Shown here: piece by piece, positions 31,733 to 43,620 of the stretch | Position numbering within the stretch: position 1 is the stretch's first letter | Layout: each line of letters opens with the position of its first letter | DNA from: Voacanga thouarsii | Taxonomy: Eukaryota; Streptophyta; Magnoliopsida; Gentianales; Apocynaceae | Length of the DNA stretch: 64,000 nt | Assembly: GCA_026120185.1 (NCBI GenBank) | Contig: JANUWF010003369.1 | Location: forward strand, 620,001 to 684,000 | Direction of reading: 5' to 3' | Program-made: the position numbers and the translations under genes | The notes under the pieces: model-generated | The model's database searches: none | What the model saw: only the letters and a program-made list of their open reading frames with translations | What the model was told of the DNA's origin: nothing

Positions 31733-33189
31733 GAAGAATTCTCTAATCGTGTCACAGAGGCTCTATGCAACCGTACCCCAAGCTTTCTTGAAAAATAACA
31801 CAGAGTACCCATCTGGACCCGGTGCTTTGCAATCACCAATGTCCCATATGGCCAATTTAATATCCTAATCCGTGATGTCTCTAACCAAGTCAGCCTTTAG
31901 GTCGTGTAGGACCATAGGGCCTGCACGAACATAGTCCACATTGATGCGCCGGCAGTCTACCCTCATCCCTAATAGAGTCCGGTAGTATTCAACAAATTCG
32001 CCAGCTAAAGCCTTCGGACTGTCAGTCATAGTACCATCATCTTTCAGAATTGATGTAATGAAGCTCCTCTTTTTGTTCCATTTGACTATGTCAAAGAAGT
32101 AACGTGTATTCTTGTCTACTTAAGCCACATACTTTCCTTTTGCAAGTTAAGTAGAACTTCATTTCTATCTCTGCAAGACGCCATGCTGATAGTTTTCACT
32201 CCTTGAACTATGCAATAAGGTCCGGGTCCACAGGGTTCTCAAGTAATTGCTATTGGGCACTTAGTACAACCTTGTTCGCCTATTCAACACGTCCAACCAG
32301 ATGTGAGAATTCCAATCTATTTAATCTATGCAAGTCCCGCTTAAGATCTTTCAACCGATAACAGAGAGTGAACTGGTGGAATCCCGTGTAGGAACAATCC
32401 CACACTCCTTTGACCAAATCCTAAAACGAGTCATGGTCAGCTCAAAAATTAAGGAATTTGAATGGATGCACTAAACCCCCCCCCCTCCCGATTGTCAACC
32501 AGTGACCAAAGGTATAGGCTATGATTAGACAGACAACCAATAGGGAAGAACTCCACAGACGCCTGGACGTGGCACTAGAACCATGCGTCATTACCTATAA
32601 CCCTATCCAGCTTTGACCAAACCCTCAAATTTGTCCAAGTAAACCGCGGCCCGACATAGGGGAGATCCTCCAGGCCAGTGTCAGCACATAATGATGCAAA
32701 GGCCTTTATTTCTTATGTTGAAAGCATGATACCATTAAGCTTGTCATCCACATATAAGTAAGCATTAAAATCTCCCATAAGGATTCATGGTTCTGACAGC
32801 GTGGTAGATAAGTACTCAATAACCTCCCACAACGACTTTCAAGCCACAACAGTATTGTAAGCATAGACAAAAGTAAAATAATAAGCAATATGAGTAACCT
32901 TACAGGTGATGCGAACAGTAATAGCCTGAGGCGTGCAGTGGAATAACTAGACATCCACCATTGCTCCATTCTATAAGATGACCATTCTACCCCCATCCGA
33001 CTTGACCAAATTATGTATCACTAACCAATTAGGGAACTGGTTTCGAAGGATATTATCAAGCCCATCCACAGTCAACTTTGTTTCCAGTAATCCAATAACG
33101 TCCACACGATGTTTAGAGATAAGCTCCCGAACCCCGTGTTGCTTGAGGGTCATGTTGAACCCTCGAATATTCCAGCATGTGACTTTCAT
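31733..33189 (-). pseudogene. LINE ORF2 N-terminus: endonuclease and linker
   Basis: ORF2 probably starts at ATG 33189-33187: MKVTCWNIRGFNMTLKQHG, the N-terminus of the apurinic-type endonuclease (Asn of WNIRG), then VDVIGLLETKLT (catalytic Glu of ETK). A frameshift near 32980 leads to the 32996-32706 frame, which does not keep the family wording well. Further pieces with stops run to the RT. The later D-x-N and S-D-H endonuclease motifs were not confirmed. The endonuclease nicks the target DNA. The 3.3-kb ORF2 is slightly short for plant L1 (about 1.3 thousand codons), suggesting small deletions. Confidence 0.8.
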
Positions 33190-33464
33190 TGGGGACTAAC
33201 TAGTGCCCGTTGGGCACTAATCAAGTCAAAAATACAGTCAGCATATTTCTTCCATACGGAACGAATGAACTTTATGGCCTGTATGGTAGCCTTACCAGCT
33301 TTCACCATTGCTTTAGGAATATCCTCAATATTGGCATCATTCCTACTGGGAGAGACCGTTGTGTTATTTTGAAAATGTACATGCATCTGTGAATTTGATT
33401 GGTATTAGATACGCCCCATACACCTTCCCCTGGAATGCCCTTTTCTTTCCCTTATTTGGTTTTG

Positions 33465-34853
33465 TTACCTAACAGACATAGTCAGGGCAGCATGTGCATC
33501 ATCTCCAGCATGGCCCTGGTTATCTATGGCTAAAAGTTGGCCCGGCCCCTGTGCACTACAAGATACACCAAACAATATATTCACCATATCGTTATGCCCA
33601 TGGCACTGAACTGGTTCCTTCCCTTTGTCAATACGTGTAGACCGTGTCCATCCAGGCGAAGGTGATCGTAGCTGTTGGTTTTGTCCAGCTGATGCAGACA
33701 GTGATCTTGTCCTTTTTTGTGGCTTGCCCTTTTTCCGTTTGTTCACTTCATCACCTATGGGATTCACCATCTGTTCTCTCTTTTTAATCAAAAACCCCAT
33801 GCACGCATCCGTGTTATGCCCGAATTTGCAACAGTAGTTACAGAAAGCTGGTTCAAACTTAAACCGCGCTGACTACTGTTTGATCTTCCCCGATGGTAAT
33901 CTAAGTGGCACCACTTTCACTAGGGGTTTAGAAACATCTACTTCCACCAGAACTCTAGCATAGGACAGTCGATCAAGCCATGCGGTAAGCATATCGGTCA
34001 TAATAGGGATGCTAATAGCGGATGCAATTTTACTAAATGTCGTCTTGTTCCAGCAACCCAGAGGCAGAGCTAGAAACGTTACCCATATGGGTATTATGCT
34101 CACCTCATCCAGAGAGAAATCGAATTCAGATGGCATTACCTTAAGCATTAGCGACCTGCCAAATGCTGCATAAGGCCCCCCACGGAGAACTACCTGCCTA
34201 TCTGTATCCGATGTGAACAAAAAAATAAGCCAACCAGAGGCATGTGTGTGCACCCTTGATTGAACTCCCCAATGCTTAGTGAGCTCCATCACCGCCTTCA
34301 TGCCCGGGAATCTTCCCGCAAACATCCCAATTAGGCAATAGCCCAGCTTCACCTCAGCATCCTTAAAGTCCAGCACATCAATGTCAATGAAGTCACCCAA
34401 GCTGGGGATATAGCTTAATCTCATTACATTACACTGCTCTCGGTTCTTTTTCACAACATTTGCCCAAGTATGAATAGGTTGCTTAGTTTCCAAAGGTTTG
34501 GGATGAGTCTGTGTCTCTAGCTAAGTGTTGTTGGTCTCACCCACATAAGGGCCAGGAGACTCAGAAGACACGGGAGTAATAGGATGGGGCGTGCTCCCCA
34601 CAGCTAGGGACATAGAGCACGTAGCTTGGGATGGTTCTGGGGTCAGTTGTTGGGGCACCTAGTCTAAGGGGTTGGTTAGCATAGATGGAGTGGGGACTAT
34701 GGTCTTCAGTACCACAGGCTGGGAGAGAGATAAGGGGTTATCTTTAGGCATTTCCAAGGTCCTAGGTGGGCTATAGGATGAGGCTGCCCGGGGTGGGCAG
34801 GTAGATGAAACCCCAGTTTTGTTTGCGTTCTTTCGTCCTCTGGTCTGGACCAT
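33465..34853 (-). pseudogene. LINE ORF1 (DUF4283-type, CCHC zinc knuckle)
   Basis: One reading frame of about 462 codons from ATG 34853 (MVQTRGRKNANKTG) to the stop at 33465. It is interrupted by exactly three in-frame TAG codons (34661-34659, 34523-34521, 33875-33873) and no frameshift. The middle (about 34490-33880) is the DUF4283-like domain: YCLIGMFAGRFPG, LTKHWGVQSRVHTHASGWLI, VLRGGPYAAFGRSLMLKVMP, WVTFLALPLGCWNKTTFSKI, YARVLVEVDVSKPL. A zinc knuckle CNYCCKFGHNTDAC follows near 33845, then a basic segment KRKKGKPQKRTRS. The protein binds LINE RNA. It precedes ORF2 by about 275 bp, as in plant L1 elements. Confidence 0.88.
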
Positions 34854-35690
34854 TAGATCCAGGCCCCCAGAACAAAAGGAGGGCAGTTATAGCAAGACTG
34901 GTAAAAGGTAGAGGTTATGAAACTTTGTGACAGAATCTATTATTTCTAGGGTTGGTAGACTAGTAAACTGACAGCTATGAAAGGCAGATGCTTACTAAAA
35001 TTCTATAGGCCAGGAATGAAGAGGATCCAGGGGAATTTGAATTTGAAACTAGTTCTTAGGTAGTAGTCCACACCGAGGAAATCTGTTAACAGAGGCTAAC
35101 AAACTGGTTTCTGAAATAGGTGGTTTATGTGGATCAAAAAGTCAGATGGCTGGTATAATAGATGAACAGTTAGTAAGACCAAACCAAGAACACAGTTCAC
35201 ACATAGGACAGTAGGATAGGCACAAAAAGCCCACCACAGTCAGCTAACAAGGTTAAACTAATACATAATTGATTCACTTGTTTATTCACCACAGACAAGG
35301 ATGCTAATATCCAGCATGGACCCAAAATAAAACCAGAAAAATGCAGTAGAATAGTAAGATAGAAATGGTGAATAACAACAAAACCAACTAAAAACTCATG
35401 CAGGACACATCTGTTATGTGCAACCGTAGCATAGCATTGCAACCATATGCTCCGACAATCCAACAAACTGTCCAGTAATCACAGTCGGGTAGGCATGAAG
35501 CAACTAAAGTCCATAATGCAAATGCATATAGTACAGCCACACAACACAAACAGATACCACACTAGTAAGAAAATAGCACAAACATGATAGGTACTAACCA
35601 GCTGAGAATCCGTTCACTGGCAATATCTTGAAAAACTTCCATGGATAGCAAGACACGAAAAGAGGACTCAAGGAAGTTGAGAGTTTCTCT
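34854..35690 (-). other. Probable LINE 5' UTR
   Basis: About 840 bp upstream of ORF1 on the minus strand, without a credible gene (the 35197-35466 frame has no motif). It ends near the AGAGAGAAACTCTCAACTTCC stretch at 35675-35695, beyond which the sequence becomes very AT-rich. The exact 5' end of the element is not visible. Confidence 0.45.
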
Positions 35691-38306
35691 CTCTTCCTCT
35701 TTCTCTCACTTATTAAAAGGGAAGAGTCTTAGTATATATTTAATTAAGTGCTTAATAACAAAGAGTGTTAAATGCTTAATTATTTAAGTACAATTGATAA
35801 TAGATTTTTATTATCACTTAATTAATTGATTAACTAAAATATACTAAAATTTTATTATAAAATTTAAATTAAATAAAAGTTACTTATATTTGAAATTTAA
35901 ATATATTATATATTTTACTAATTATAATATTTTTATTTAATCCAAATTATAATAAAATATACATTATGATTAATAAAATATTTATATTCAAATTTTAAAA
36001 TTTAAAAAATAATATTTAAATATTTAAACTTCATTATTTAAATTTGAATTTCAAGTTTATCAAATAGATTATCAGACCAAAAAAAAAAAAAAAATCTTGT
36101 GCCAAATATCTCCTCACCAAATACATAAAACCAAATGATTTTTTTTTTTTTTAAGGAACCAAATTGTGTGCAAGCTACAAATAATTTTCTTCACCGACCT
36201 AAACAATTGGTGTGTGTTTAATTAATTATGTATTTCAATAATAATCATTTATGTATTTCATCAAACTAATTGATGCATAAAGTCTCGCGTCAATTATGTA
36301 CGCGCACCATATGACAAGGATTAGGTTAGGTGTGACTAGAAAGCAACTTCCATAAACGAGGGCCACAAGGCTAATAATTCTATAACTAACTGAGATCTCA
36401 GTCAACTTGTGATCTCAATAGAATTAAGAATTATATTTTTACTAAACATCATTAAGGGACATTTTGGCGCATTGTAGCAAAAATGATTATACAAATTGTA
36501 TTTTGATTAATCAAGATATTGTATATTATAAAAATCAGAGCATAATAATTTTATGTGTTTAAAATTTTAAATTTAGACATAATTTCGAATTGTAAAAAGA
36601 CAACAATGAATATCATATTTCTATCCATAAAATAATTTTGATTAATTTTCTCTTAATAGTTTTTTATTTCTTTCAATTTATATCAGTAATTGTATATTTA
36701 TTGTACTTAGAAACAATTCCAAAAGAAGCAAATCATACTAATAAATTCAAAGAGAAATTTTGTTGAACTTAACAACCAACGGTTTTATTTTATTAATGAC
36801 AAATACGAATTAATGTAACATAGAAATAAAACATAATAAATAATAAATACAAAGATATATAATTTTAGACTATAGTCAATATCTATTTTTGGAAGTGAAA
36901 AAACTTTAAAAATTACGATTGTCAAACTGCTTGGGAAATAGTATTTATATTCTAGATGGTAATTTGAGTTGTGAAAATGCTTTCTAAATCATCTATATAT
37001 AATATCAATTTGGAGAATACATTGACGGATCAACAGCAATTTGAATTAAATTTAGGCTTCTACTTGATTAAGGATGCTTCTTAATTAATTGAGTTTTTGT
37101 CTTGCCATCATATTTTATTATTGCCAATAGTGCCCCCCTCCCCCGCGCCATAAGTAAAATAAAAAAGGAAAATTTGAACATTGGGTATGTCTTGTTATTA
37201 TAGGCAATATGCGTAATGTTGCATGTAGACTATAAAGACGTAGATAAGGCGTGATTTCTAATCATTGCAGCAGTGCCTACTTATATACCAACGTATATAT
37301 TTCCAATCTTTGCAGTCATAACATACCAAAGTATATATTTTTAATAATAATTAATTAATTATATTGCATTGACTATTGAGCATGTGGTCCCATGTGTATC
37401 ACCTATCAACTTTTCAACAAATCTTGGTTGAATGGAAGCATCTTGCTTTACCTTTCTCTCTTTGTATGGTCTTTAAGCTCCTGACAAACTTTTGTTAGCA
37501 ACTTTCTTTTATAACTTTCATACCCATGCATCTTCGCAATTAGTACTGTTTGATATTTGTCATGCTGACTCATGATTATTTAGCTACCCATTTATTTTCT
37601 CTTAATTTTTCTACTAACTTTTGAGTATATGCTCAAAACAATTTTTATGTTTATACACATAATAAGATGAAGGTACTAAAAGTTTTTCTTTTATATTCGA
37701 TAACATATTTTGATTATCAATTAATTATTTAAAATTTATATAAATTTTATTTTATATGAAAAGATAGTTTTCTCGTTCTATTATTATTCTTTTTTATTTA
37801 AAAATTTTTAATTCAAATTTTATAAAATATAATATAAAATAAAAATTGGATAGTAAAATTTACTTGTTCTCTTAAAAATAAAACTCATTAAATATTCATC
37901 AACTCTTTGACATAGTCCAACTTTTATCCATCAAAAGCGAAATCATTAATCCAATTATTAAAGTTATCAAATTCTAATGTTTTAGGTGCAAAATTATGAT
38001 AAATGTTAATTACAGATTCTTTTCGATGATTTTAAATTAAAATGATTAAATTATTCTACTTTTGCCGATAGCAAATTTATTAAGGCAATAATCATTTTAA
38101 ACAAAAATATAATTAATGTAATATTATACAAAATCGGCAGATATATATAAGGGTTTACTAAATGTTGAATGATTAAATCCTTCTAGCAAATCAAATATAA
38201 ACATTTGCATTAAATAAATAGATTACATATTACAAATACGTTGGAATACTAATGATGATGTCAGTTTCAAGCTTAAGAAGAATACAGATGTTTTATTAAA
38301 TCAGTA
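35691..38306. other. AT-rich DNA without recognised genes
   Basis: Over 2.6 kb of low-complexity AT-rich sequence. No ORF of note, no LTR ends and no MITE with clear inverted ends was recognised. A C-rich tract (GCCCCCCTCCCCCGCGCC, 37132-37149) stands out. This is the largest stretch in the window that may be old single-copy DNA. Confidence 0.5.
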
Positions 38307-38483
38307 CTAATTCGACTTGAGCATGAGATTGACGAACTCTCTTTTCCCCAAAATCTTCCGAACAAAGCCACAGAGATCAAGCCATTGTCTTTGGAAGTTA
38401 CCTATGATGTGGCATCTAGAGTTGTCTTTATTGGGATAGTGGTTCCAAAGTTTCAAAGAGGCAATCCACAGATTTCTGTACCA
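38307..38483 (-). pseudogene. Unidentified coding-like fragment, 58 codons
   Basis: A minus-strand open stretch beginning WYRNLWIASLKLWNHY and ending KREFVNLMLKSN before a TAG. The composition (Trp, Cys, Asn, Arg, Leu well mixed) looks like real protein and unlike the AT-rich surroundings. It is preceded on its strand by CACTAG, a possible 3' splice AG. I do not recognise the family. It could be a terminal exon or a captured gene fragment. Confidence 0.25.
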
Positions 38484-40522
38484 TAGATCCTAGTGGCTGC
38501 TAAATCAATTGTTCCTTGTCCTACCAGCTTTTGTCATTCTATGTCTTGTTAGAATCATTGCATATTCAATAATTGCCACGAGGATAATATTCCAAGCACA
38601 GCCCTAGTCCATTTTCTAACAACACCCACCTCCCCCCCCAGCCTAGATTGCTTTGCCAACTGGAAATGTTGCAATTGTACATGCCGTTAATGGATGATAT
38701 ATCTGTTTTAGAGATATTAGTTCATCCAGTAAAGTTACGAAGTAAAAAAAATAAATATATAATATTAAATATTAAAGGCATACGGACTTTTGTTTATAAC
38801 TAAGACAAATAAATGAAGAATTTTGGAAAAATATTATGTGCATGATTGGTATATGTAAAACAATGGCATTTGTGTATGCGAAGTAATAAAGGATTTTGTT
38901 TATACAGATTCCGATGGCCGGTATCCCTTCTCCCCAGTAATCATTTTCTCCACTTAAAGGAAAGGAAAACCCAAAAAAGGATCCCTATTTCACCAAACCT
39001 TCAGAAAACATTGTAGTTTGGCATCAAGGGTGTAGGGCAATAACTTGGAGTACACTCAATTGGCCCATTGTTGATCTACTTCAGTGGTCTTAAAGGACAA
39101 ATTAATCTTTGGTCAAAATGCATATCAATTAAAATCATGATTCAGGGCTGTATAGGGACCAGTGCCCAACGTCATTGAACAATCATTTCAAGTTAGTTAG
39201 AATTGTTCCATTCCATCGAATAGCTTGCTAGCATGAGTTTTCCTACAGGATATCGACTAGCCAAAAAATTTCATACAGCGCCATCAAGAAATCTACAGCC
39301 ATTTGCTAATTGCTAGGTTAATATGGGAATATTGGATTAGTTAGAGTTGGAATGCTGAGTAAATAAATTACATACGAGTAAGTAAATTTTATACTGCACC
39401 GTCAAGACTTTTCAGAATTCATTTTAAAAGTTTGGGAAATGATTTTAAGGAAGAATCAGACCAGTAAAATATGCTGAAAGAAATAAAGCACAACTGGAAT
39501 ATAATGCGAAAAAAGTCACAAACACAACAACAAAGTCAGAGAATCACGAGTTGAGGTTTGTGAATGATTTTCAAAACAACAAATAAACATTCATTTTACT
39601 ATCCAATATACTTAAAAAACCTTCTCATAAATGCCTTGTATAAACATTCTCAAAGATCCGCACTACGTAAATAACATTCAGATTGCACCCGGTATTCATT
39701 AATAGATTTATTTTCAAAGTTAATAAACTTATTCTACAGAACCATGCAAATTACCCAGTTGTGCGCGGCAAATTTCAAGCGTTCGAAACTAGAAACACAC
39801 ACATCCAATTTAACAAATGATGGATAAAATCAAATCTATGCGTTAGAAATTTGGTCAAAGTTTTTTCAGTAAATTGAGAGAAAAATGCAAGCAAAATTAC
39901 AACTGATGCAGACCACCCAAGTTATATCTACCAAAGAGCTACTTCTATTTTCTTAATCATTAGATCAATTTAGGCATTTAAGAACCCCAAACTTGATATT
40001 GTTCAATACCTCATATCTCACAAAAGCATTTTAAGTAATTGAACCCTAATAAAAACATAAAATGATCCCTTTGCGTTATCAAAACCGTGAGATTTGTCAC
40101 CTTGCTCCTGTTATGACCAGCCCTAACATTTTGTTTCATATCTCAGTATTTACTAATCCAAATTTATTCAAGTTGATAGCAAGATATTCCTAACATATTT
40201 ATCAATAAATTTTAGGTCATAAAATACTCAGGAATTTCAAAATTTCTTAGAGAAAACAAACAAACAAATGATGATAGTTTTACTCTCAAGTTGTGAAAAC
40301 GTTTCTTTATTCATGTCAATAGCACTCATAATAACATATTTAATCATTTGTAATGGCTCTACCTATATTTATATCCTCACATAACATAATCAAGCTTACA
40401 TAAATATTACTACTTGAAATGCAATTATTCTCAAGTTTAACAGCAAAACATAATCCTTTTAAACATGAGCATAGTTATATAAACATGAATTACTCTAACT
40501 AAAATTCATATAAAGACAATGT
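38484..40522. other. AT-rich DNA, possibly an old gypsy LTR
   Basis: No ORF with motifs. The part from 40109 (TGTTATGACCAGCCCTAAC) to the copia start at 40523 resembles, on the minus strand, the end of a gypsy LTR finishing in GGTCATAACA. A related-looking minus-strand LTR region resumes after the copia element at 46900-48228. If so, the copia element inserted in this LTR. The link is by general wording only. Confidence 0.3.
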
Positions 40523-40808
40523 TGTTGTAAATATATTAGTGAATTAGTGGAAGCTCTACTAATTCCATTAGTGGATATGGATGTCCACCATTAACACCAC
40601 TAATACATATTAGTAGAGTTTGTGGAGACACCACTAATACATTAGTGAAAATAGTTTATTAACTCCACGAATAGAGTTCTATAAATAGAGCTCTTCACCA
40701 AACTTGAGAGATATACTAATTGTGAGAGAATTGTTAGAGAAAATTGTGAGAGAAAAGAAAGAGAGAAGTTTGAAGAAATTCTTGTACAAATAATAGTCAG
40801 AGATTTAA
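40523..40808 (+). repeat. 5' LTR of the second copia element
   Basis: About 286 bp. Many copies of the word ATTAGTG and CACTAAT make it self-complementary. TATA-like CTATAAATAGAGCTC lies at 40680-40694. The internal region begins TGTTATCAGCACGAG at about 40811, an unusual primer-site candidate. Confidence 0.85.
40680..40694 (+). promoter_or_regulatory. LTR TATA box
   Basis: CTATAAATAGAGCTC, a strong plant TATA box; the 3' LTR has CTATAAATCGAGCTC. Transcription would start near 40715. Confidence 0.6.
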
Positions 40809-40888
40809 TATGTTATCAGCACGAGTCTCTACTGTTTCCAAATCTAGAAGACTAAAGTACGAGTTTTTGCCGTTACAAAAGCCAGAAG

Positions 40889-41920
40889 ACTAAAGATACG
40901 CATTTATTGATTCCTATAGCTAATTTTACTAAACTTGAATTTGTAACCCTTGATATTTCTGGAAAAAATTATATATCATGGGTTCTCGATGCAACAATGC
41001 ATCTAAATGCTGAAGGCCTTAGTGAAACTATTAAAGGAAAAAATAGTGCATCTGCACAACAAAAGGCCAAAGCTTTGATTTTTATCCATCGTCATCTCGA
41101 CGAAAATTTGAAAATAGAATATCTTACAAAAAAAAATCCATATGTTCTGTGGGTAAATTTAAAAGAAAGATTTGACCGCTTGAAAATGGTCGTACTACCA
41201 ACTACACGGTATTAATGGTTGTACCTGAGGTTGCAAGATTTTAAAATCGTGAATGAATATAGCTCCGCCATGTATAAAATTACATCTCAGTTAAAATTAT
41301 GCGGAGAAAAAGTTACTGATAATGATATACTGGAGAAAATATTCTCCACCTTTTATGTCTCGAATATTGTCCTGTGGCAACAATATAAAAAAAGGGTATA
41401 CAAAATTTACTGATTTAATTACTGCCCTACTCATTGCAGAGAAAAATAATGAGTTATTATTGAGAAATTATGAAGCCAAACCAACTGGCTCAACAGCACT
41501 TCTAGAAGTGAATGTTGTTGGCTCCAGCAGAAGCCATAGTCGTAGTCGTAGTCGTGGCCGTGGTCGTGGACACACTTGATATTTTTCTTATCATAGTAAT
41601 AATCAAGCTGTGAGCAATACTGGTCACCTGAAGTGGGAAAGAAAATATAATAAGGGAAAATAAAAAGAAATGTAAGATAATTATGAGGATAAGTGTTATC
41701 AATGTGGCATGAAAGGTCATTGGTCATTGGAAAAGAAAAATAAAAATGTTGAAGCAATTTTTTCTCAGCATCCAATTAATGATGCTGATGACGATGATAT
41801 TGATCTAGAAGATCTTAATATCAATATTACTCATATATATGTATCTGATTTTTTTGAATACCTAGAAGGTAGGATAGACCATTTAATTGGTGATGATAGT
41901 GTCCAGAAGAACTAATTCCT
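40889..41920 (+). pseudogene. Gag of the second copia element
   Basis: Reads IPIANFTKLEFVTLDISGKN, YISWVLDATMHLNAEGL, then KALIFIHRHLDENLKIEYL and PYVLWVNLKERFD. After a stop near 41213 it continues MYLRLQDFKIVNEYSSAMYK, ITSQLKLCGEKVTDNDILEK and ISTF-type wording with a frameshift near 41395. An Arg/Ser/Gly-rich tail (SRSRSRGRGRGHT) precedes a zinc knuckle CYQCGMKGHWSLEKKNK whose last Cys is lost. No ATG opens the frame: the codon before HLLIP is ACG, probably a former ATG. The acidic end DADDDDIDLEDLN is as usual in this lineage. Confidence 0.8.
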
Positions 41921-42640
41921 CACCCTGATATTTTTTATAAATTTTCATTATATTCTAATAATATTTACGTTTGCATAACATATTTCTGTTCAGATAACTG
42001 TTTTTAATATGATGTATATATTATTGATAGTAGAACTACACACACCATACTAAAAAACAAGAAATATTTTTCTTATCTCAAAATGGGATAAATAAATATT
42101 TATACTATCAATGGTAGTAAAAATTTGATTGAAGGCTTCGGAAGAGCTAGTATATTGTTGCCTAAATGAACAACAATTAATATTGATAAGGCACCATTTT
42201 CTTCAAAATCCAGAAGAAATTTATTAAATTTTAAAGATATCCGCAGAAATGGGTATCATGTTGAAACAAATGAGAAAAATGGTATTGAGCATCTTTATAT
42301 TACTCAAATTAATTTGGGTAAAAAATCCATATTAGAAAAACTATCGTCCTTTTCTACTGGCCTATATCTTGCAAAAACATGTACAATTGAAATTCATCAT
42401 CTAGTAAACTAGAAGTTTACTGATCCTACTACTTTTAGCATTTAACATGACCGGTTGGGTCATCCGAGATCTACCATGATGAGAAGAATAATTGAGAATA
42501 TACATGGTCATCCATTAAAAAATAAAAAGATATTGACATCAGAAAAATTCTCATGTGCTGCATGTTTCCTAGGAAAATTAATTATTAGACCATCACCAGT
42601 AAAATAGGAGTTGAAAGTTCTACATTTCTTGAACGGACTC
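41921..42640 (+). pseudogene. Protease and pre-integrase of the second copia element
   Basis: Protease: IYIIDSRTTHTI near 42016 (usual D-S-A/G-T-T-H; the Gly/Ala is Arg). Then EGFGRASILLPK, SRRNLLNFKDIRRNGYHVET, GIEHLYITQI. Pre-integrase: RLGHPRSTMMRRIIEN, HGHPLKNKKI, SCAACFLGKL, the HHCC zinc-binding part. Several TAG/TAA stops. Dead copy. Confidence 0.75.
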
Positions 42641-43620
42641 ATGGAGGCATTTGTAGATCTATTCATCCACCATATGGACCGTTCAGATATTTTATAATCC
42701 TAATTGATGCATCATCCAAATGGTCACATGTGTTTATTATCTACTTGCAACCTGGCATTTGTGAGATTACTTGCTCAAATAATTAAATTACGAGCACAAT
42801 TTCCTAACCATCAAATTAAAAATATCTGTTTAGATAATGCTGGTGAATTTTCATCACATGCTTTTGATGCATATTGCATATCAATTATGATTAATGTTGA
42901 ACATCCTGTAACTTATGTTCATACACAAAATGGTCTTGCTGAATCTTTTATTACAAGATTACAATTAATTACTAGACCATTATTAATGAAAAACAAATCT
43001 CCCAACATCTGCCTGGGGATATGCTATTTTACATGTTGTAGCACTTGTACGTATAAGGCCAACTAGTTATCATAAATTCTCTCATTTGCAATTAGCTTTT
43101 GGTTCATAACCAAATATTACTCATTTAAGAAATTTTGGGTGTGCTATATATGTTCCAATTACACCAAACTAATGTACAAAGATGGGTCCTCAATGAAGAA
43201 ATGGGATATACGTTGGATATGATTTTCCCTCTATTATCAAGTATGTTGAACCCCTGACAGGGGATGTATTCACAGCAAGATTTGCTTATTGTCATTTTGA
43301 TGAATCATTTTTCCCTAAATTAGGGAGAGAACACAAACAACATAAGAAAAATTTTACTTGGACAATATCATTAAATTATCTTGATCTACGCACAAGAACA
43401 TGTGAACTTGAAGTTCAAAAAATAATTCATTTGCAAAGCATTGCAAATTAAATGCTAGACCCTTTTATTGACTTCAGAAGAGTAACAAAATCACATATTC
43501 TAGCTATAAATGCTCATATTCGAATTGAAATCCCAGCAGAACAAAAGATTATACATATATTTGTTGAGTCAAAAGCATGACAGAAGCATGGCCGACCTCT
43601 TGGTTCTAAAGATAAAAATC
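42641..43620 (+). pseudogene. Integrase of the second copia element
   Basis: Readable pieces: PPYGPFRYFIILIDASSKWS (first Asp), then after a frameshift KLRAQFPNHQIKNICLDNAG (second Asp) EFSSHAFDAYC, VEHPVTYVHTQNGLAESFI (catalytic Glu in AES). Further pieces are SYHKFSHLQLAFG and LRNFGCAIYVPI. The C-terminal part GRPLGSKDKNPRKKRE near 43590 is the usual basic linker before RT. Confidence 0.78.

Noticed and set aside
41530..41580. CGTAGTCGTAGTCGTGG repeat as a possible microsatellite or CRISPR-like array
   Set aside because: It encodes the Arg/Ser/Gly tail of Gag; there is no repeat-spacer structure.
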